Positions 25,619-33,210 of a stretch of DNA of 64,000 bases are shown in pieces. Positions within the stretch are counted from its first letter, which is position 1; each line of letters begins with the position of its first letter. The position numbers and the translations under genes are program-made. The notes beneath the pieces were generated by a model, which saw only the letters and a list, made by a program, of their open reading frames with translations, did no database searches and was not told where the DNA came from. Source of the stretch: Allobosea sp. BK604 (GTDB taxonomy: Bacteria > Pseudomonadota > Alphaproteobacteria > Rhizobiales > Beijerinckiaceae); contig NZ_SLZF01000003.1 in NCBI RefSeq assembly GCF_004341515.1, positions 496,001-560,000 on the forward strand, given 5' to 3'.

Positions 25619-25971
25619 TCCCGTCATTCCCTCTCGCGGCGGCGCGCAGCCTTTTGGGCCACTTCTCTTTAAAACGATTTGAACGAGCTATCTTGCCGAT
25701 CGGCATCGGCGCGACAAGAGCCCTTCGGCAACTTGCCGCAACAATGCGCATTCTGCATACAGCATGCAATCCGAGCCGCCAATCGTCGGGATGGCGCTGA
25801 CTGCACCCCGGCAGCAGAATCTGCCGCCGCGCGCCTTGCAACTGCAAGAAACGCGCGGCGGACCGGCACCAAGCGCAAGCTCGGCTCTTGCATCGCGCTG
25901 CCAATTCCGGCCAAGACAACGCCAAGGCCCGCGACCGGGCCGTCGAACAGAAGAGTCAGAGGAAGCCCGTC
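25619..25971. other. Divergent promoter region, dehydratase/aminotransferase
   Basis: This 353-base region separates two divergent genes and must carry both promoters. It contains the TTTAAAACGATT motif at 25668-25679. Frames reading into it as N-terminal extensions of the aminotransferase are not protein-like. Nothing else is identified. Confidence 0.5.
25668..25683. promoter_or_regulatory. Candidate LacI-type operator of the dehydratase gene
   Basis: TTTAAAACGATTTGAA is nearly symmetric around a central CG, as LacI-family operators are. It lies 50 bases before the dehydratase start. The identical 12-mer TTTAAAACGATT recurs 55 bases before the 2-hydroxyacid dehydrogenase start at 32267. A LacI-family regulator is encoded at 38826-39902. 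Confidence 0.45.
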
Positions 25972-27156
25972 ATGGCGCTGCATGTCGTCCCCTCCTTCGC
26001 CCGCATCGGCGAGGAAAATGCCTTCGCCGTGCTGGCGCGCGCGACCGAGCTGCAGCGCCAGGGCAAGGACATCATCAATCTCGGCATCGGCCAGCCGGAT
26101 TTCCCGACACCCGAGCACATCGTCGAGGCCGCCGTGAAGGCGCTGCGCGACGGCCACCACGGCTATACCCCCGCCAACGGCATCCTGCCCTTGCGCGAGG
26201 CGGTCGCGGCTGACCTGCACAAGCGCTTCTCGGTCGAGGTCTCACCGGAGGAGGTGATGATCGTGCCCGGCGGCAAGGTCACCATGTTCATGGCGATCCT
26301 GATGTTCGGCGAGCCCGGCGCCGAGATCCTCTATCCCGATCCCGGCTTCCCGATCTATCGCTCGATGATCGAGTATACCGGCGCGACCCCGATCCCGGTG
26401 CCGATCCGCGAGGAGAACGGTTTTGCCTTCTCGGCCGAGGAGACGCTCTCGCTGATCACGCCGAAGACCCGCCTGCTGATCGTCAACTCGCCGGCGAACC
26501 CGACCGGCGGCGTCACGCCCAAGGCCGAGGTCGACAAGCTCGTCGCCGGCCTCGCCAGGTTCCCCGATGTCGCGGTGATGTCGGACGAGATCTACGACCA
26601 GATGCTCTATGATGGCGAGAAGCATGTCTGCCTCTTGAGCTATCCCGAGCTCCGCGATCGGCTGATCCTGCTCAACGGCTGGTCGAAGACCTATGCCATG
26701 ACCGGCTGGCGCATGGGCTTCTCGGTTTGGCCGAAGCCCCTCTACGACAATGCCCGCAAGCTCGCCGTCAACTCGCATTCCTGCGTCAACGCCGCCGCGC
26801 AATGGGCCGGCCTTGCCGCGCTGACCGGGCCGCAGGACGCGGTTCACGCCATGCTCGCGGAGTTCGACCGACGCCGGAAGGCGGTGGTCGCCGGCCTCAA
26901 CGCCCTGCCGAACGTCTCCTGCGCGACGCCGAAGGGCGCCTTCTACGCTTTCCCGAACGTCTCGCAGACCGGCTGGAAGGCCAAGAAGCTCGCCTCGGCC
27001 CTACTCGAGGATGCCGGCGTCGCCACGATCGGCGGCCCCGATTTCGGCGTCCATGGCGAGGGCTATATCCGTCTCTCCTATGCCAACTCGCTGGAGAATA
27101 TCGAGCGGGCGCTGGAACGGATGGGGACGTTCCTCAAGAGCGCCAAGGCGGCGTGA
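25972..27156 (+). CDS. Class I/II PLP-dependent aminotransferase
   Basis: A 394-residue fold type I aminotransferase. It begins MALHVVPSFARIGEENAFAV. The substrate-binding GIGQPDFPTP, the cofactor-contacting NSPANPTGG and SDEIYDQMLYDG, and the Schiff-base Lys in GWSKTYAMTGWRMGF are present, as is the C-terminal carboxylate-binding Arg in YIRLSYAN. This matches the aspartate/aromatic aminotransferase group, but specificity cannot be read from sequence. AGAGGAAG lies just before the ATG at 25972. Its last bases overlap the start of the SMR gene (GTGA), so the two are co-translated. The pairing with an efflux pump is unusual. Confidence 0.93.
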   Translation: MALHVVPSFARIGEENAFAVLARATELQRQGKDIINLGIGQPDFPTPEHIVEAAVKALRDGHHGYTPANGILPLREAVAADLHKRFSVEVSPEEVMIVPGGKVTMFMAILMFGEPGAEILYPDPGFPIYRSMIEYTGATPIPVPIREENGFAFSAEETLSLITPKTRLLIVNSPANPTGGVTPKAEVDKLVAGLARFPDVAVMSDEIYDQMLYDGEKHVCLLSYPELRDRLILLNGWSKTYAMTGWRMGFSVWPKPLYDNARKLAVNSHSCVNAAAQWAGLAALTGPQDAVHAMLAEFDRRRKAVVAGLNALPNVSCATPKGAFYAFPNVSQTGWKAKKLASALLEDAGVATIGGPDFGVHGEGYIRLSYANSLENIERALERMGTFLKSAKAA

Positions 27157-27482
27157 GCTACCTCTATCTCGCGATAGCGATCGTCAGCGAGGTGATCGGC
27201 ACCTCGGCCCTGAAGGCGTCGAACGAGTTCTCGCGGCTGGTGCCGTCGCTGATCACGCTCGTCGCCTTCGCCTGCGCCTTCTATTTCCTGTCGCTCTGCC
27301 TGCGCACGATCCCGGTCGGCATCGCCTACGCGATCTGGTCGGGCATCGGCATCGTGCTGATCAGCCTGATCGCGCTCGTCCTGTTCGGACAGAGGCTCGA
27401 CCTGCCGGCGCTGATCGGCATGGCGCTGATCGTCGCCGGCGTCGTCGTCATCAATCTGTTCTCGAACTCGGCCGCGCACTAG
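27153..27482 (+). CDS. SMR family small multidrug/guanidinium-type transporter
   Basis: A 109-residue inner membrane protein with four transmembrane helices. The essential acidic residue of the family is Glu13 in helix 1 (AIVSEVIGTSALKASN), followed by the RTIPVGIAYAIWSGIGIV signature in helix 3. This organisation is that of EmrE/QacE-type proton-drug antiporters. Translation starts at a GTG overlapping the aminotransferase stop. The TAG stop is contributed by a family A repeat beginning at 27479, so the C-terminal residues SNSAAH may reflect where that repeat inserted. Confidence 0.92.
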   Translation: MSYLYLAIAIVSEVIGTSALKASNEFSRLVPSLITLVAFACAFYFLSLCLRTIPVGIAYAIWSGIGIVLISLIALVLFGQRLDLPALIGMALIVAGVVVINLFSNSAAH

Positions 27483-27584
27483 AGCATTTTCGAGCGAAGT
27501 GGATCCCGGTTCGCGTGAAGAAAATGCGTCAAAACAAAAGGTTAGAGAATTTTCGCGATTCGGAGAAACGCGGAAATGCTCTAG
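27479..27584 (+). repeat. Family A palindromic intergenic repeat, copy A4
   Basis: Bounded by CTAGAGCATTTT and AAATGCTCTAG, an 11-base inverted terminal repeat. The initial CTAG contains the TAG stop of the SMR gene, the same arrangement seen for copy A1 and the autotransporter gene. Confidence 0.88.
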
Positions 27585-27597
27585 ACGGGAAGCAGCG

Positions 27598-28491
27598 TCA
27601 GACCTTCGCCGCGCTCGCAGCCGCGTCGATATTGGCGACCAGCTCGGCATCGAGCCCGACGGAGCCGGCAAGCCCCGCCAGGAAGTCCTTCTCGGCCGGC
27701 GTGTCCGGATTGATGGCGAGACGCGCCGCCGTGTAGATCTGCGCCGCGAGCTCGGGCGTTTCCGCCGCCTCGGCCAGCGTCTCGACCGAGGCCGGATTGG
27801 CCATCTCGTTGGCCAGCCATTCATTCGCCTCGGGATCGAAGCCGGCTTCCTTCAGCCCGCCGAGAATGGCGTTCCGCTCTTCCGGGTCGATATGTCCATC
27901 GGCGGCCGCGGCGGCGATCATCGCGCGGATGAAGATCAGGGCCGTGTTCTCGCTCGCGGCCTCCGGCTCGAAGCCCGAGCCCGCCGGCGCCGGCAGCACC
28001 TCCTGGCGCTGCAGATCGAGCAGCGGCTTGCCGGCTTGGCTGTTCTGATAGGCCTTGTAGGCGAGGCCGCCGATCAGCGCGAGGCCGCCGAGCTTGGCGG
28101 CGGAGCCGACCACCGAACGGCCCGCCGAGGAGCCAAACAGTAGCGCGCCGAGCCCGCCCAGCACCGCGGTGGCGACCGCCGGATTGCTGGCGAGCATGCC
28201 CTTGGCCTGCTCGAAGAGCTGGTCCGGCGTCTTGCCGCCGGAGAGCTGGCCGAGAACCTCGTTCGCCTTCTGCTGCACGCCGGTCTGCTGGGCGGCGTCC
28301 TGCACGCCTTGCGTCGCCTGGCCGAGCACGCTGCCGATCATGCCGCCGAGGCCGCCGGAGGCCCCCGATTGCTGGACCTGCTGCGCGAGATTGCCCAGCA
28401 TCCCGCCAAGGCCTCCTGCCTGCCCGGCCTGCTGGCCGGCCTGGCTGCCGGCATTGACCAGCGCGTCGAGAAGAGATTTGGCGTTGAACAT
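27598..28491 (-). CDS. TerB-like/DUF533 family protein
   Basis: A 297-residue protein. The N-terminal third (about 15-95) is low-complexity, rich in Gly, Gln and Ala. A hydrophobic Gly-rich stretch (about 120-165: AVATAVLGGLGALLFGSSAG and SAAKLGGLALIGGLAYKAY) may associate with membrane. The C-terminal 120 residues form a TerB-like helical domain with AMIAAAAADGHIDPEERNAI and FDPEANEWLANEM, as in DUF533 (YebE-like) proteins. TerB domains bind metal ions, but no function is established for this group. The start at 28491 follows AAGGGGA. An earlier ATG gives an unrelated extension. Confidence 0.88.
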   Translation of the reverse strand: MFNAKSLLDALVNAGSQAGQQAGQAGGLGGMLGNLAQQVQQSGASGGLGGMIGSVLGQATQGVQDAAQQTGVQQKANEVLGQLSGGKTPDQLFEQAKGMLASNPAVATAVLGGLGALLFGSSAGRSVVGSAAKLGGLALIGGLAYKAYQNSQAGKPLLDLQRQEVLPAPAGSGFEPEAASENTALIFIRAMIAAAAADGHIDPEERNAILGGLKEAGFDPEANEWLANEMANPASVETLAEAAETPELAAQIYTAARLAINPDTPAEKDFLAGLAGSVGLDAELVANIDAAASAAKV

Positions 28492-28598
28492 CGGCGTTCC
28501 CCTTATCTGAGCTCCGGCGCCGTACGGCGCCTTGGCCTGCATATGAGATGCAAACGCTCCAATCGGTAGGTAGCCCATGCGAAGGAACAATGACGCCA

Positions 28599-29069
28599 TC
28601 AAGGCGTGGGTAGCGGCAGCAGGCCCGGCTCCTTCAGCGTCTCCAGCGCGATTTCCGACCGCACCCGCGCCACGCTCTCATGCGGCAGCAGGATCTCGTT
28701 GACCAGGAGCGATAGTTCCTTGAGATCGCCCACCGCGACCTTGAGCAGATAGTCCGCCTCCCCGGTCAGCGCATGCGCCTCGAGCACGGAGGGCGTCAGG
28801 CGCACGAGATCGCGGAAGCGGCGGGCATTGTCACGCGAATGGGTGTTGAGCGCGACATGGATGAAGACGGTGACTCCGAGCCCGATCGCGGCCGGCTCGA
28901 TTAGCGCCCGGTAGCCGCGGATCGTGCCCTCCTCCTCGAGCCGCTGCCGCCGCCGCGAGACCTGGCTCGCCGAAAGCCCGATCTTCTCCGCCAGCGCGCC
29001 ATTGGTCAGCGAGGCATCCTGCTGGAGCGCATCGAGCAGACGCAGGTCGAAAGCATCGAGTGCGGCCAT
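28599..29069 (-). CDS. Lrp/AsnC family transcriptional regulator (probable hppD regulator)
   Basis: A 156-residue regulator. Residues 1-55 are the winged HTH (LDAFDLRLLDALQQDASLTN then AEKIGLSASQVSRRRQRLEE), and residues 65-150 are the RAM/AsnC ligand-binding domain (GLGVTVFIHVALN and AHALTGEADYLLKVAVGDL). The family forms octamers whose DNA binding responds to amino acids. It is divergent from hppD, with 125 bases between starts, an arrangement commonly seen where an Lrp-type protein (HppR/PhhR-like) controls tyrosine or phenylalanine breakdown. Target and ligand (tyrosine or 4-hydroxyphenylpyruvate) are inferred from location. Confidence 0.92.
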   Translation of the reverse strand: MAALDAFDLRLLDALQQDASLTNGALAEKIGLSASQVSRRRQRLEEEGTIRGYRALIEPAAIGLGVTVFIHVALNTHSRDNARRFRDLVRLTPSVLEAHALTGEADYLLKVAVGDLKELSLLVNEILLPHESVARVRSEIALETLKEPGLLPLPTP

Positions 29070-29090
29070 TTCGTGCAACCCCTCGGAACA

Positions 29091-29178
29091 CCATGCGTGA
29101 TTCGTGCATAGAATTCGTTCTGACCCACCATTTTGCAAGCTTCGTGCTGGCCCCATGCGTGATCATGCCTAGAACCTG
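29091..29178. promoter_or_regulatory. Direct repeat in lrp-hppD intergenic region, candidate Lrp sites
   Basis: CCATGCGTGATTCGTGCATAGAA at 29091 recurs as CCATGCGTGATCATGCCTAGAA at 29153, a spacing of 62 bases or about six helical turns. This fits the same-face binding of an Lrp multimer. Both half-sites contain GCGTGAT followed by a TAGAA. Confidence 0.55.
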
Positions 29179-29194
29179 ATTGGAGGAGCATGTC

Positions 29195-30328
29195 ATGGGT
29201 CCTTTCCCGCACGATTCCGCGCCGCCCGAAATCTCCGAAGCCAACCCGATGGGCACTGACGGCTTCGAGTTCGTCGAATTCGCTCATCCCGAGCCGGAAA
29301 AGCTCGACCCCCTCTTCAGGAGCATGGGCTTCACGCCGGTGGCGAGGCATCGCTCCAAGAACGTCACGCTCTACCGCCAGGGCGACGTCAATTTCGTCGT
29401 CAATGCCGAGCCGGATTCCTTCGCCCAGGCCTTCGCGTCCGAGCATGGCCCCTGCGCCTGCGCCATGGCCTTTCGCGTCGTCGACGCCAAACATGCCTTC
29501 GCGCGCGCCGTCTCGCTGGGAGCAGAGCCCTATGAGAGCAAGGTCGGCCCCGGCGAGCTTCAGATTCCGGCGGTGAAGGGGATTGGCGGCTCGATCCTCT
29601 ATTTCGTCGATCGCTATGGCGAGAAGGGCTCGATCTGGGACGTCGATTTCGAGTGGCTCGGCGAGCGCGATCCGCATCCCGAGCAGGCCGGGATGTATTA
29701 TCTCGACCACCTCACCCACAACGTCCATCGCGGCCGCATGGACCATTGGGCCGGCTGGTACGGCGATCTCTTCAATTTCCGCGAGATCCGCTTCTTCAAC
29801 ATCGAGGGCAAGCTCACTGGTCTGATCTCGCGGGCCCTGACCTCGCCCTGCGGCAAGATCCGCATCCCGATCAATGAATCGCTCGACGACAAGAGCCAGA
29901 TCGAGGAATACCTGCGCCAGTACAAGGGCGAGGGCATCCAGCATGTCGCCCTCGGCGCCCGCGACATCTACGCGACCGTCGAACAACTGCGCGCGAACGG
30001 CCTGCCCTTCATGCCCTCCCCGCCCGTGACCTATTTCGAGAAGGTCGATACGCGGGTGCCCGGTCATGGCGAGCCGGTCGAGCGGCTGCAGGCGAACGGC
30101 ATCCTGATCGACGGCGAAGGCGCGGTTGCGCTCGGCGAGAAGGAAGGCCGGATGAGCAAGGTGCTGCTGCAGATCTTCTCCGGCACGGTGCTCGGCCCGA
30201 TCTTCTTCGAATTCATCCAGCGCAAGGGCGATGACGGCTTCGGCGAGGGCAATTTCCGCGCGCTGTTCGAGTCGATCGAGGAGGACCAGATCCGCCGCGG
30301 CGTGCTGGATTACCAGGCAGCGGAGTGA
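29195..30328 (+). CDS. hppD: 4-hydroxyphenylpyruvate dioxygenase
   Basis: A 377-residue Fe(II) dioxygenase that converts 4-hydroxyphenylpyruvate to homogentisate in tyrosine degradation. Its two VOC halves are visible. The iron ligands are the His in LDHLTHNV, the His in GIQHVAL and the Glu in IFFEFIQRKGDDGFGEGNF, the last also being the family signature. GGAGGAG lies just before the ATG at 29195. A TTG start 15 bases earlier would give five extra residues but lacks a ribosome site. Homogentisate dioxygenase and the later steps are not in the window. It is divergent from the Lrp regulator. Confidence 0.97.
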   Translation: MGPFPHDSAPPEISEANPMGTDGFEFVEFAHPEPEKLDPLFRSMGFTPVARHRSKNVTLYRQGDVNFVVNAEPDSFAQAFASEHGPCACAMAFRVVDAKHAFARAVSLGAEPYESKVGPGELQIPAVKGIGGSILYFVDRYGEKGSIWDVDFEWLGERDPHPEQAGMYYLDHLTHNVHRGRMDHWAGWYGDLFNFREIRFFNIEGKLTGLISRALTSPCGKIRIPINESLDDKSQIEEYLRQYKGEGIQHVALGARDIYATVEQLRANGLPFMPSPPVTYFEKVDTRVPGHGEPVERLQANGILIDGEGAVALGEKEGRMSKVLLQIFSGTVLGPIFFEFIQRKGDDGFGEGNFRALFESIEEDQIRRGVLDYQAAE

Positions 30329-30335
30329 TCCCGCG

Positions 30336-30431
30336 CCGTCATGCTCGGGCTTGTCCCGAGCATCCACGCCTTCAACACCGCGCTCGACGAATGAAGACGT
30401 GGATGGTCGGCACGAGGCCGACCATGACGGG
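30336..30431. repeat. Family C palindromic repeat, copy C1
   Basis: Runs from CCGTCATGCTCGGGCTTG to GACCATGACGGG. The left arm folds as ATGCTCGGG/CCCGAGCAT. A related copy is at 44673-44768. It lies between the convergent hppD and inhibitor genes, so it may serve as a terminator. Confidence 0.82.
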
Positions 30432-30437
30432 AAGGCA

Positions 30438-31229
30438 CTACTGCGCCAGCTTCCGCATCAGCAATGGCGCGCCGACCGCCGGATCCTTGCGCCACTGGCC
30501 GTTCTCGAAGATCAGCTCGACGCTGTGGCCGCGCCGGGCGATCAGCGTGAGCCGGCCCGCGGCATAGCGCCAGCCGGCCGGGTCGAATATCGTCAGCCCC
30601 GTGTCGTCACAGCGCCCGTCGAAACCGGCCGGCGCCCGGCCGCTTGCATCCGGCGGCCCCGACAATGTCAGGCGGCAGGCCTCGCGATTGGCCTGACGCA
30701 TCACCGAATAGCGCCCGGGCAGGCTGTCAGCCGCCGGCGCGCTGGCGGGATCGACCGCGGTCGGGCGCGCGGCCAGCGTGGCCGAGCGCTCGGCCGCGCT
30801 CTGAACCGGCCTGGCCGGGGCGCGCGGATGATCCTTCGACGAAAGCGCGTATTGCTGGCCATCCGTGCCCTTGCCCTCGATATCGGCGTTCGGCTTGGAC
30901 CGGGCGAAGACGATCAGCGGCTTGCCGGCATCGTCGTTGAGCTGTGGCAGCCCGCCTGGCGCGACGCTCCAGGACGCGACCCGGCCGAGGATCGGCAGGG
31001 CCCGGTGACAGGTCGCGGGAAACCGCACCTGCCGCCCATTCGCCGCCGTCTCGACGCCGAGCGTGATCGTGCACTTGCGCGGCGCGCCGAGCTGCTCGAT
31101 ATCCCAGGCGCCGACCAGCGGCCTGATCTGGTCGGGAGCCGTCGCCGCCCCCCGCGGCAATGGCGGGGTCTGGGCCTGCGCTATGCTCGCGGCGAGGCCC
31201 ATGATCAGAAGCGAGAGACAGCGCCGCAT
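30438..31229 (-). CDS. Exported protein with two AprI/Inh-type protease inhibitor domains
   Basis: A 263-residue protein with a Sec signal peptide (MRRCLSLLIMGLAASIAQAQ). Domain one (about 35-135) contains LVGAWDIEQLGAPRKCTITL and RFPATCH. Domain two (about 168-262) contains LPGRYSVMRQANREACRLTL and FDGRCDD. Each has the Cys pair and the beta-barrel pattern of the AprI/Inh family, which plugs serralysin-type metalloproteases in the periplasm. A Pro/Ala linker joins them. No serralysin gene lies in the window. The start is chosen because GGAGGG lies 6 bases upstream of the ATG. It is downstream of the 2-hydroxyacid dehydrogenase by 20 bases, so may share its transcript. Confidence 0.8.
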   Translation of the reverse strand: MRRCLSLLIMGLAASIAQAQTPPLPRGAATAPDQIRPLVGAWDIEQLGAPRKCTITLGVETAANGRQVRFPATCHRALPILGRVASWSVAPGGLPQLNDDAGKPLIVFARSKPNADIEGKGTDGQQYALSSKDHPRAPARPVQSAAERSATLAARPTAVDPASAPAADSLPGRYSVMRQANREACRLTLSGPPDASGRAPAGFDGRCDDTGLTIFDPAGWRYAAGRLTLIARRGHSVELIFENGQWRKDPAVGAPLLMRKLAQ

Positions 31230-31249
31230 GACGCGCGCCCTCCGCTGGT

Positions 31250-32212
31250 TCAGGCCTTCTTCGTCCATGGCGTCTCGGCGACCGGGGTCAGCGGCCCCTT
31301 GCCATCGAACCATGACGCGAGGTTGTCGACCAGGAGCTGGCCCATTGCTTCGCGCGTGTGGACCGATGCCGAGCCGACATGCGGCAACAGCACGATATGG
31401 TCGATCGCGATCAGCTCGGCCGGCACGCGCGGCTCGTCCTCGAACACGTCGAGACCGGCGGAGAGGATGACCTTGTTCTTCAGCGCCTCGATCAGCGCCT
31501 GCTCGTCGACCACCGTGCCGCGCCCGACATTGACAAGGATGCCGTTGGGGCCGAGCGCCTTCAGCACCTCGGCATTGATCATGTGATGCGTCGAGGCGCC
31601 ACCCGGCGCGACCGAGACCAGCGTATCGACATCAGCCGCCATCTCGACCAGCGAAGGATAGTAGCGATAGGAGACGTCGGCCTGGCGGGTGCGGCCATGA
31701 TAGGCGACCGGGATGCCGAAGGCCTCGAGGCGGCTCGCCACCGCCTTGCCGATGCGGCCGAGGCCGACGATGCCGACCTTGCGGGTGCGCAGCGAGGTGG
31801 TCAGCGGATAGGCCTTCTCCAGCCACTTGCCGGCGCGCAGATAGCGATCGACCTGCGGCAGCTGGCGGACGGTCGCCAGCAGCAGGCCAAGCGCGAGATC
31901 CGCGACCTCGTCGGTCAGGACATCCGGCGTATTGGTGACGATCAGCCCACGCTTGCCCGCTTCCTTGGCATCGACATTGTCGTAGCCGACGCCGAAATTC
32001 GAGACGATCTCGAGCTTGGGCAGCGCATCGAACAACGAGCCGTCGATCTTCACATGCGAACCGCCGCCCGCGACGCCGCGCACCTTGTCACCAACCTCGC
32101 GCAGCATGGCGGCACGGTCCTCGGCCTTCCAGAGCTCGTGCACGGTGAAGCGCTTCTTGAGCTGGTCGGCAGCGTAGGCCATCAGCGGGCCGGTCATGAT
32201 GATCTCGGTCAT
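31250..32212 (-). CDS. 2-hydroxyacid dehydrogenase (glyoxylate/hydroxypyruvate reductase type)
   Basis: A 320-residue D-isomer-specific 2-hydroxyacid dehydrogenase. The NAD(P) site is VGIVGLGRIGKAVASRLEAF. The catalytic Arg is in NVGRGTVVDE, and the Glu and His are in GLDVFEDEPRVP and VLLPHVGSAS. Members reduce glyoxylate or hydroxypyruvate, or oxidise sugar acids. The ATG at 32212 is chosen because upstream residues do not resemble the family. It carries the TTTAAAACGATT motif 55 bases upstream and lies beside a GntR regulator and a sugar importer, so a role in sugar-acid breakdown is likely. The cofactor preference is not determined. Confidence 0.9.
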   Translation of the reverse strand: MTEIIMTGPLMAYAADQLKKRFTVHELWKAEDRAAMLREVGDKVRGVAGGGSHVKIDGSLFDALPKLEIVSNFGVGYDNVDAKEAGKRGLIVTNTPDVLTDEVADLALGLLLATVRQLPQVDRYLRAGKWLEKAYPLTTSLRTRKVGIVGLGRIGKAVASRLEAFGIPVAYHGRTRQADVSYRYYPSLVEMAADVDTLVSVAPGGASTHHMINAEVLKALGPNGILVNVGRGTVVDEQALIEALKNKVILSAGLDVFEDEPRVPAELIAIDHIVLLPHVGSASVHTREAMGQLLVDNLASWFDGKGPLTPVAETPWTKKA

Positions 32213-32266
32213 GTCGTGAATTTCCGTCGGGCTGGAGAGGCGAAAGGCGGGTGTTGATTTCAGATT

Positions 32267-32278
32267 TTTAAAACGATT
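32267..32278. promoter_or_regulatory. Candidate LacI-type operator of the 2-hydroxyacid dehydrogenase gene
   Basis: TTTAAAACGATT lies 55 bases upstream of the ATG at 32212. It is the exact 12-mer found 50 bases before the dehydratase gene at 25668. The right half (AGATG) is less symmetric than in that site. Confidence 0.4.
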
Positions 32279-32359
32279 AGATGCGGTCGCCGTGCCGGCG
32301 CACGGCGACGCCCTCAGTTCTACACAGCCGGAGGCGCGAGAAAAGCGCATCCTCGGCAT

Positions 32360-32377
32360 ATGTAGTATGACTTAATC
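32360..32377. promoter_or_regulatory. Candidate GntR operator, distal site
   Basis: ATGTAGTATGACTTAATC overlaps the gntR stop codon and lies in the upstream region of the 2-hydroxyacid dehydrogenase gene. It matches the site at 33211-33228 at 13 of 18 positions, and contains AGT-ATG-ACT, of the GT-N3-AC form common for FadR-type GntR proteins. Confidence 0.4.
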
Positions 32378-33137
32378 AGGCAATTTTCGCCGCATTCGCC
32401 TTGGCTGCGCTCGGCAGCAGGGCCAATGTGCTGTTGAGGCTGTCGATCACCAGGGCGCTCATCCGGGCGGCCGCGAGCTCTCCGTCCCGCCTGATGATCG
32501 CATCGAGTACGCGCTCGTGATCGACGAGCGATTCAACGAAGAAATTCTTGTCGTCGGCCGATTTCAGCAGCAGCGACCACTGGATCGCGGCCGAGACCAC
32601 GCTCGCAAGGCATTGCAGCGTCGTATTTCCGGCAGCGGCGAAGATCGCCTCGTGGAAGGCGATATCGGAGCGGATCGTCGGCTCGGCATAGGGCGGGTTC
32701 TCGATCATGCCGCGATAGCCGGCCTCGATTCGCGCCAGATCGCCCGGCGAGCGCCTGATCGCGGCGAGCTTCGCCGCGCTCGGCTCGATGAAGCAGCGCA
32801 ATTCGAACAGGTCGCGGATGAAGGTCTCGTTCGGGTCGGCGCGAAAATGCCAGGACAGCACGTCGGGATCGAGCAGGTTCCAGTTCTCGCGCGGAGCGAC
32901 GCGCGTGCCGCTCTTCGGCCGCGCCTCGATCAGCCCCTTGCCGGTCAGCACCTTCACAGCTTCGCGATAAGCGGTGCGCGAGACCGAGATCTCGGATTTC
33001 AGCGCATCCTCGTTCGGCAGGAGATCACCCGCCTTGAAGGTGCCGTCGATGATCGAGACCGCGAGCTTCTGCGCGACCTGCCCGAAGAGACGGTCGGAAT
33101 TCAGGGTCGTCGGCCGCGAGAAGTCGCGCATCCGCAT
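32376..33137 (-). CDS. GntR family regulator, FadR subfamily
   Basis: A 253-residue regulator. The winged HTH is at about 15-80 (LFGQVAQKLAVSIIDGTFKA, LPNEDALKSEISVSRTAYRE, then GLIEARPKSGTRVAP). The C-terminal FCD domain (about 100-235) has LFELRCFIEPSAAKLAA, SDIAFHEAIFAAAGN and DHERVLDAIIRRD, which hold the metal-binding Asp/His residues that usually sense a carboxylate effector. It is divergent from the ABC importer operon, with 238 bases between, and is thus the likely local repressor. The ATG at 33137 follows GAGGA. Effector identity is unknown, but FCD proteins commonly sense sugar acids. Confidence 0.92.
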   Translation of the reverse strand: MRMRDFSRPTTLNSDRLFGQVAQKLAVSIIDGTFKAGDLLPNEDALKSEISVSRTAYREAVKVLTGKGLIEARPKSGTRVAPRENWNLLDPDVLSWHFRADPNETFIRDLFELRCFIEPSAAKLAAIRRSPGDLARIEAGYRGMIENPPYAEPTIRSDIAFHEAIFAAAGNTTLQCLASVVSAAIQWSLLLKSADDKNFFVESLVDHERVLDAIIRRDGELAAARMSALVIDSLNSTLALLPSAAKANAAKIA

Positions 33138-33210
33138 GGCCGGCGTCCTCGATTCTGCCACGCTGGAACACGCCTTTAGACGGAGGCTCCGGCGCTTGAC
33201 ACGCCCGTGT

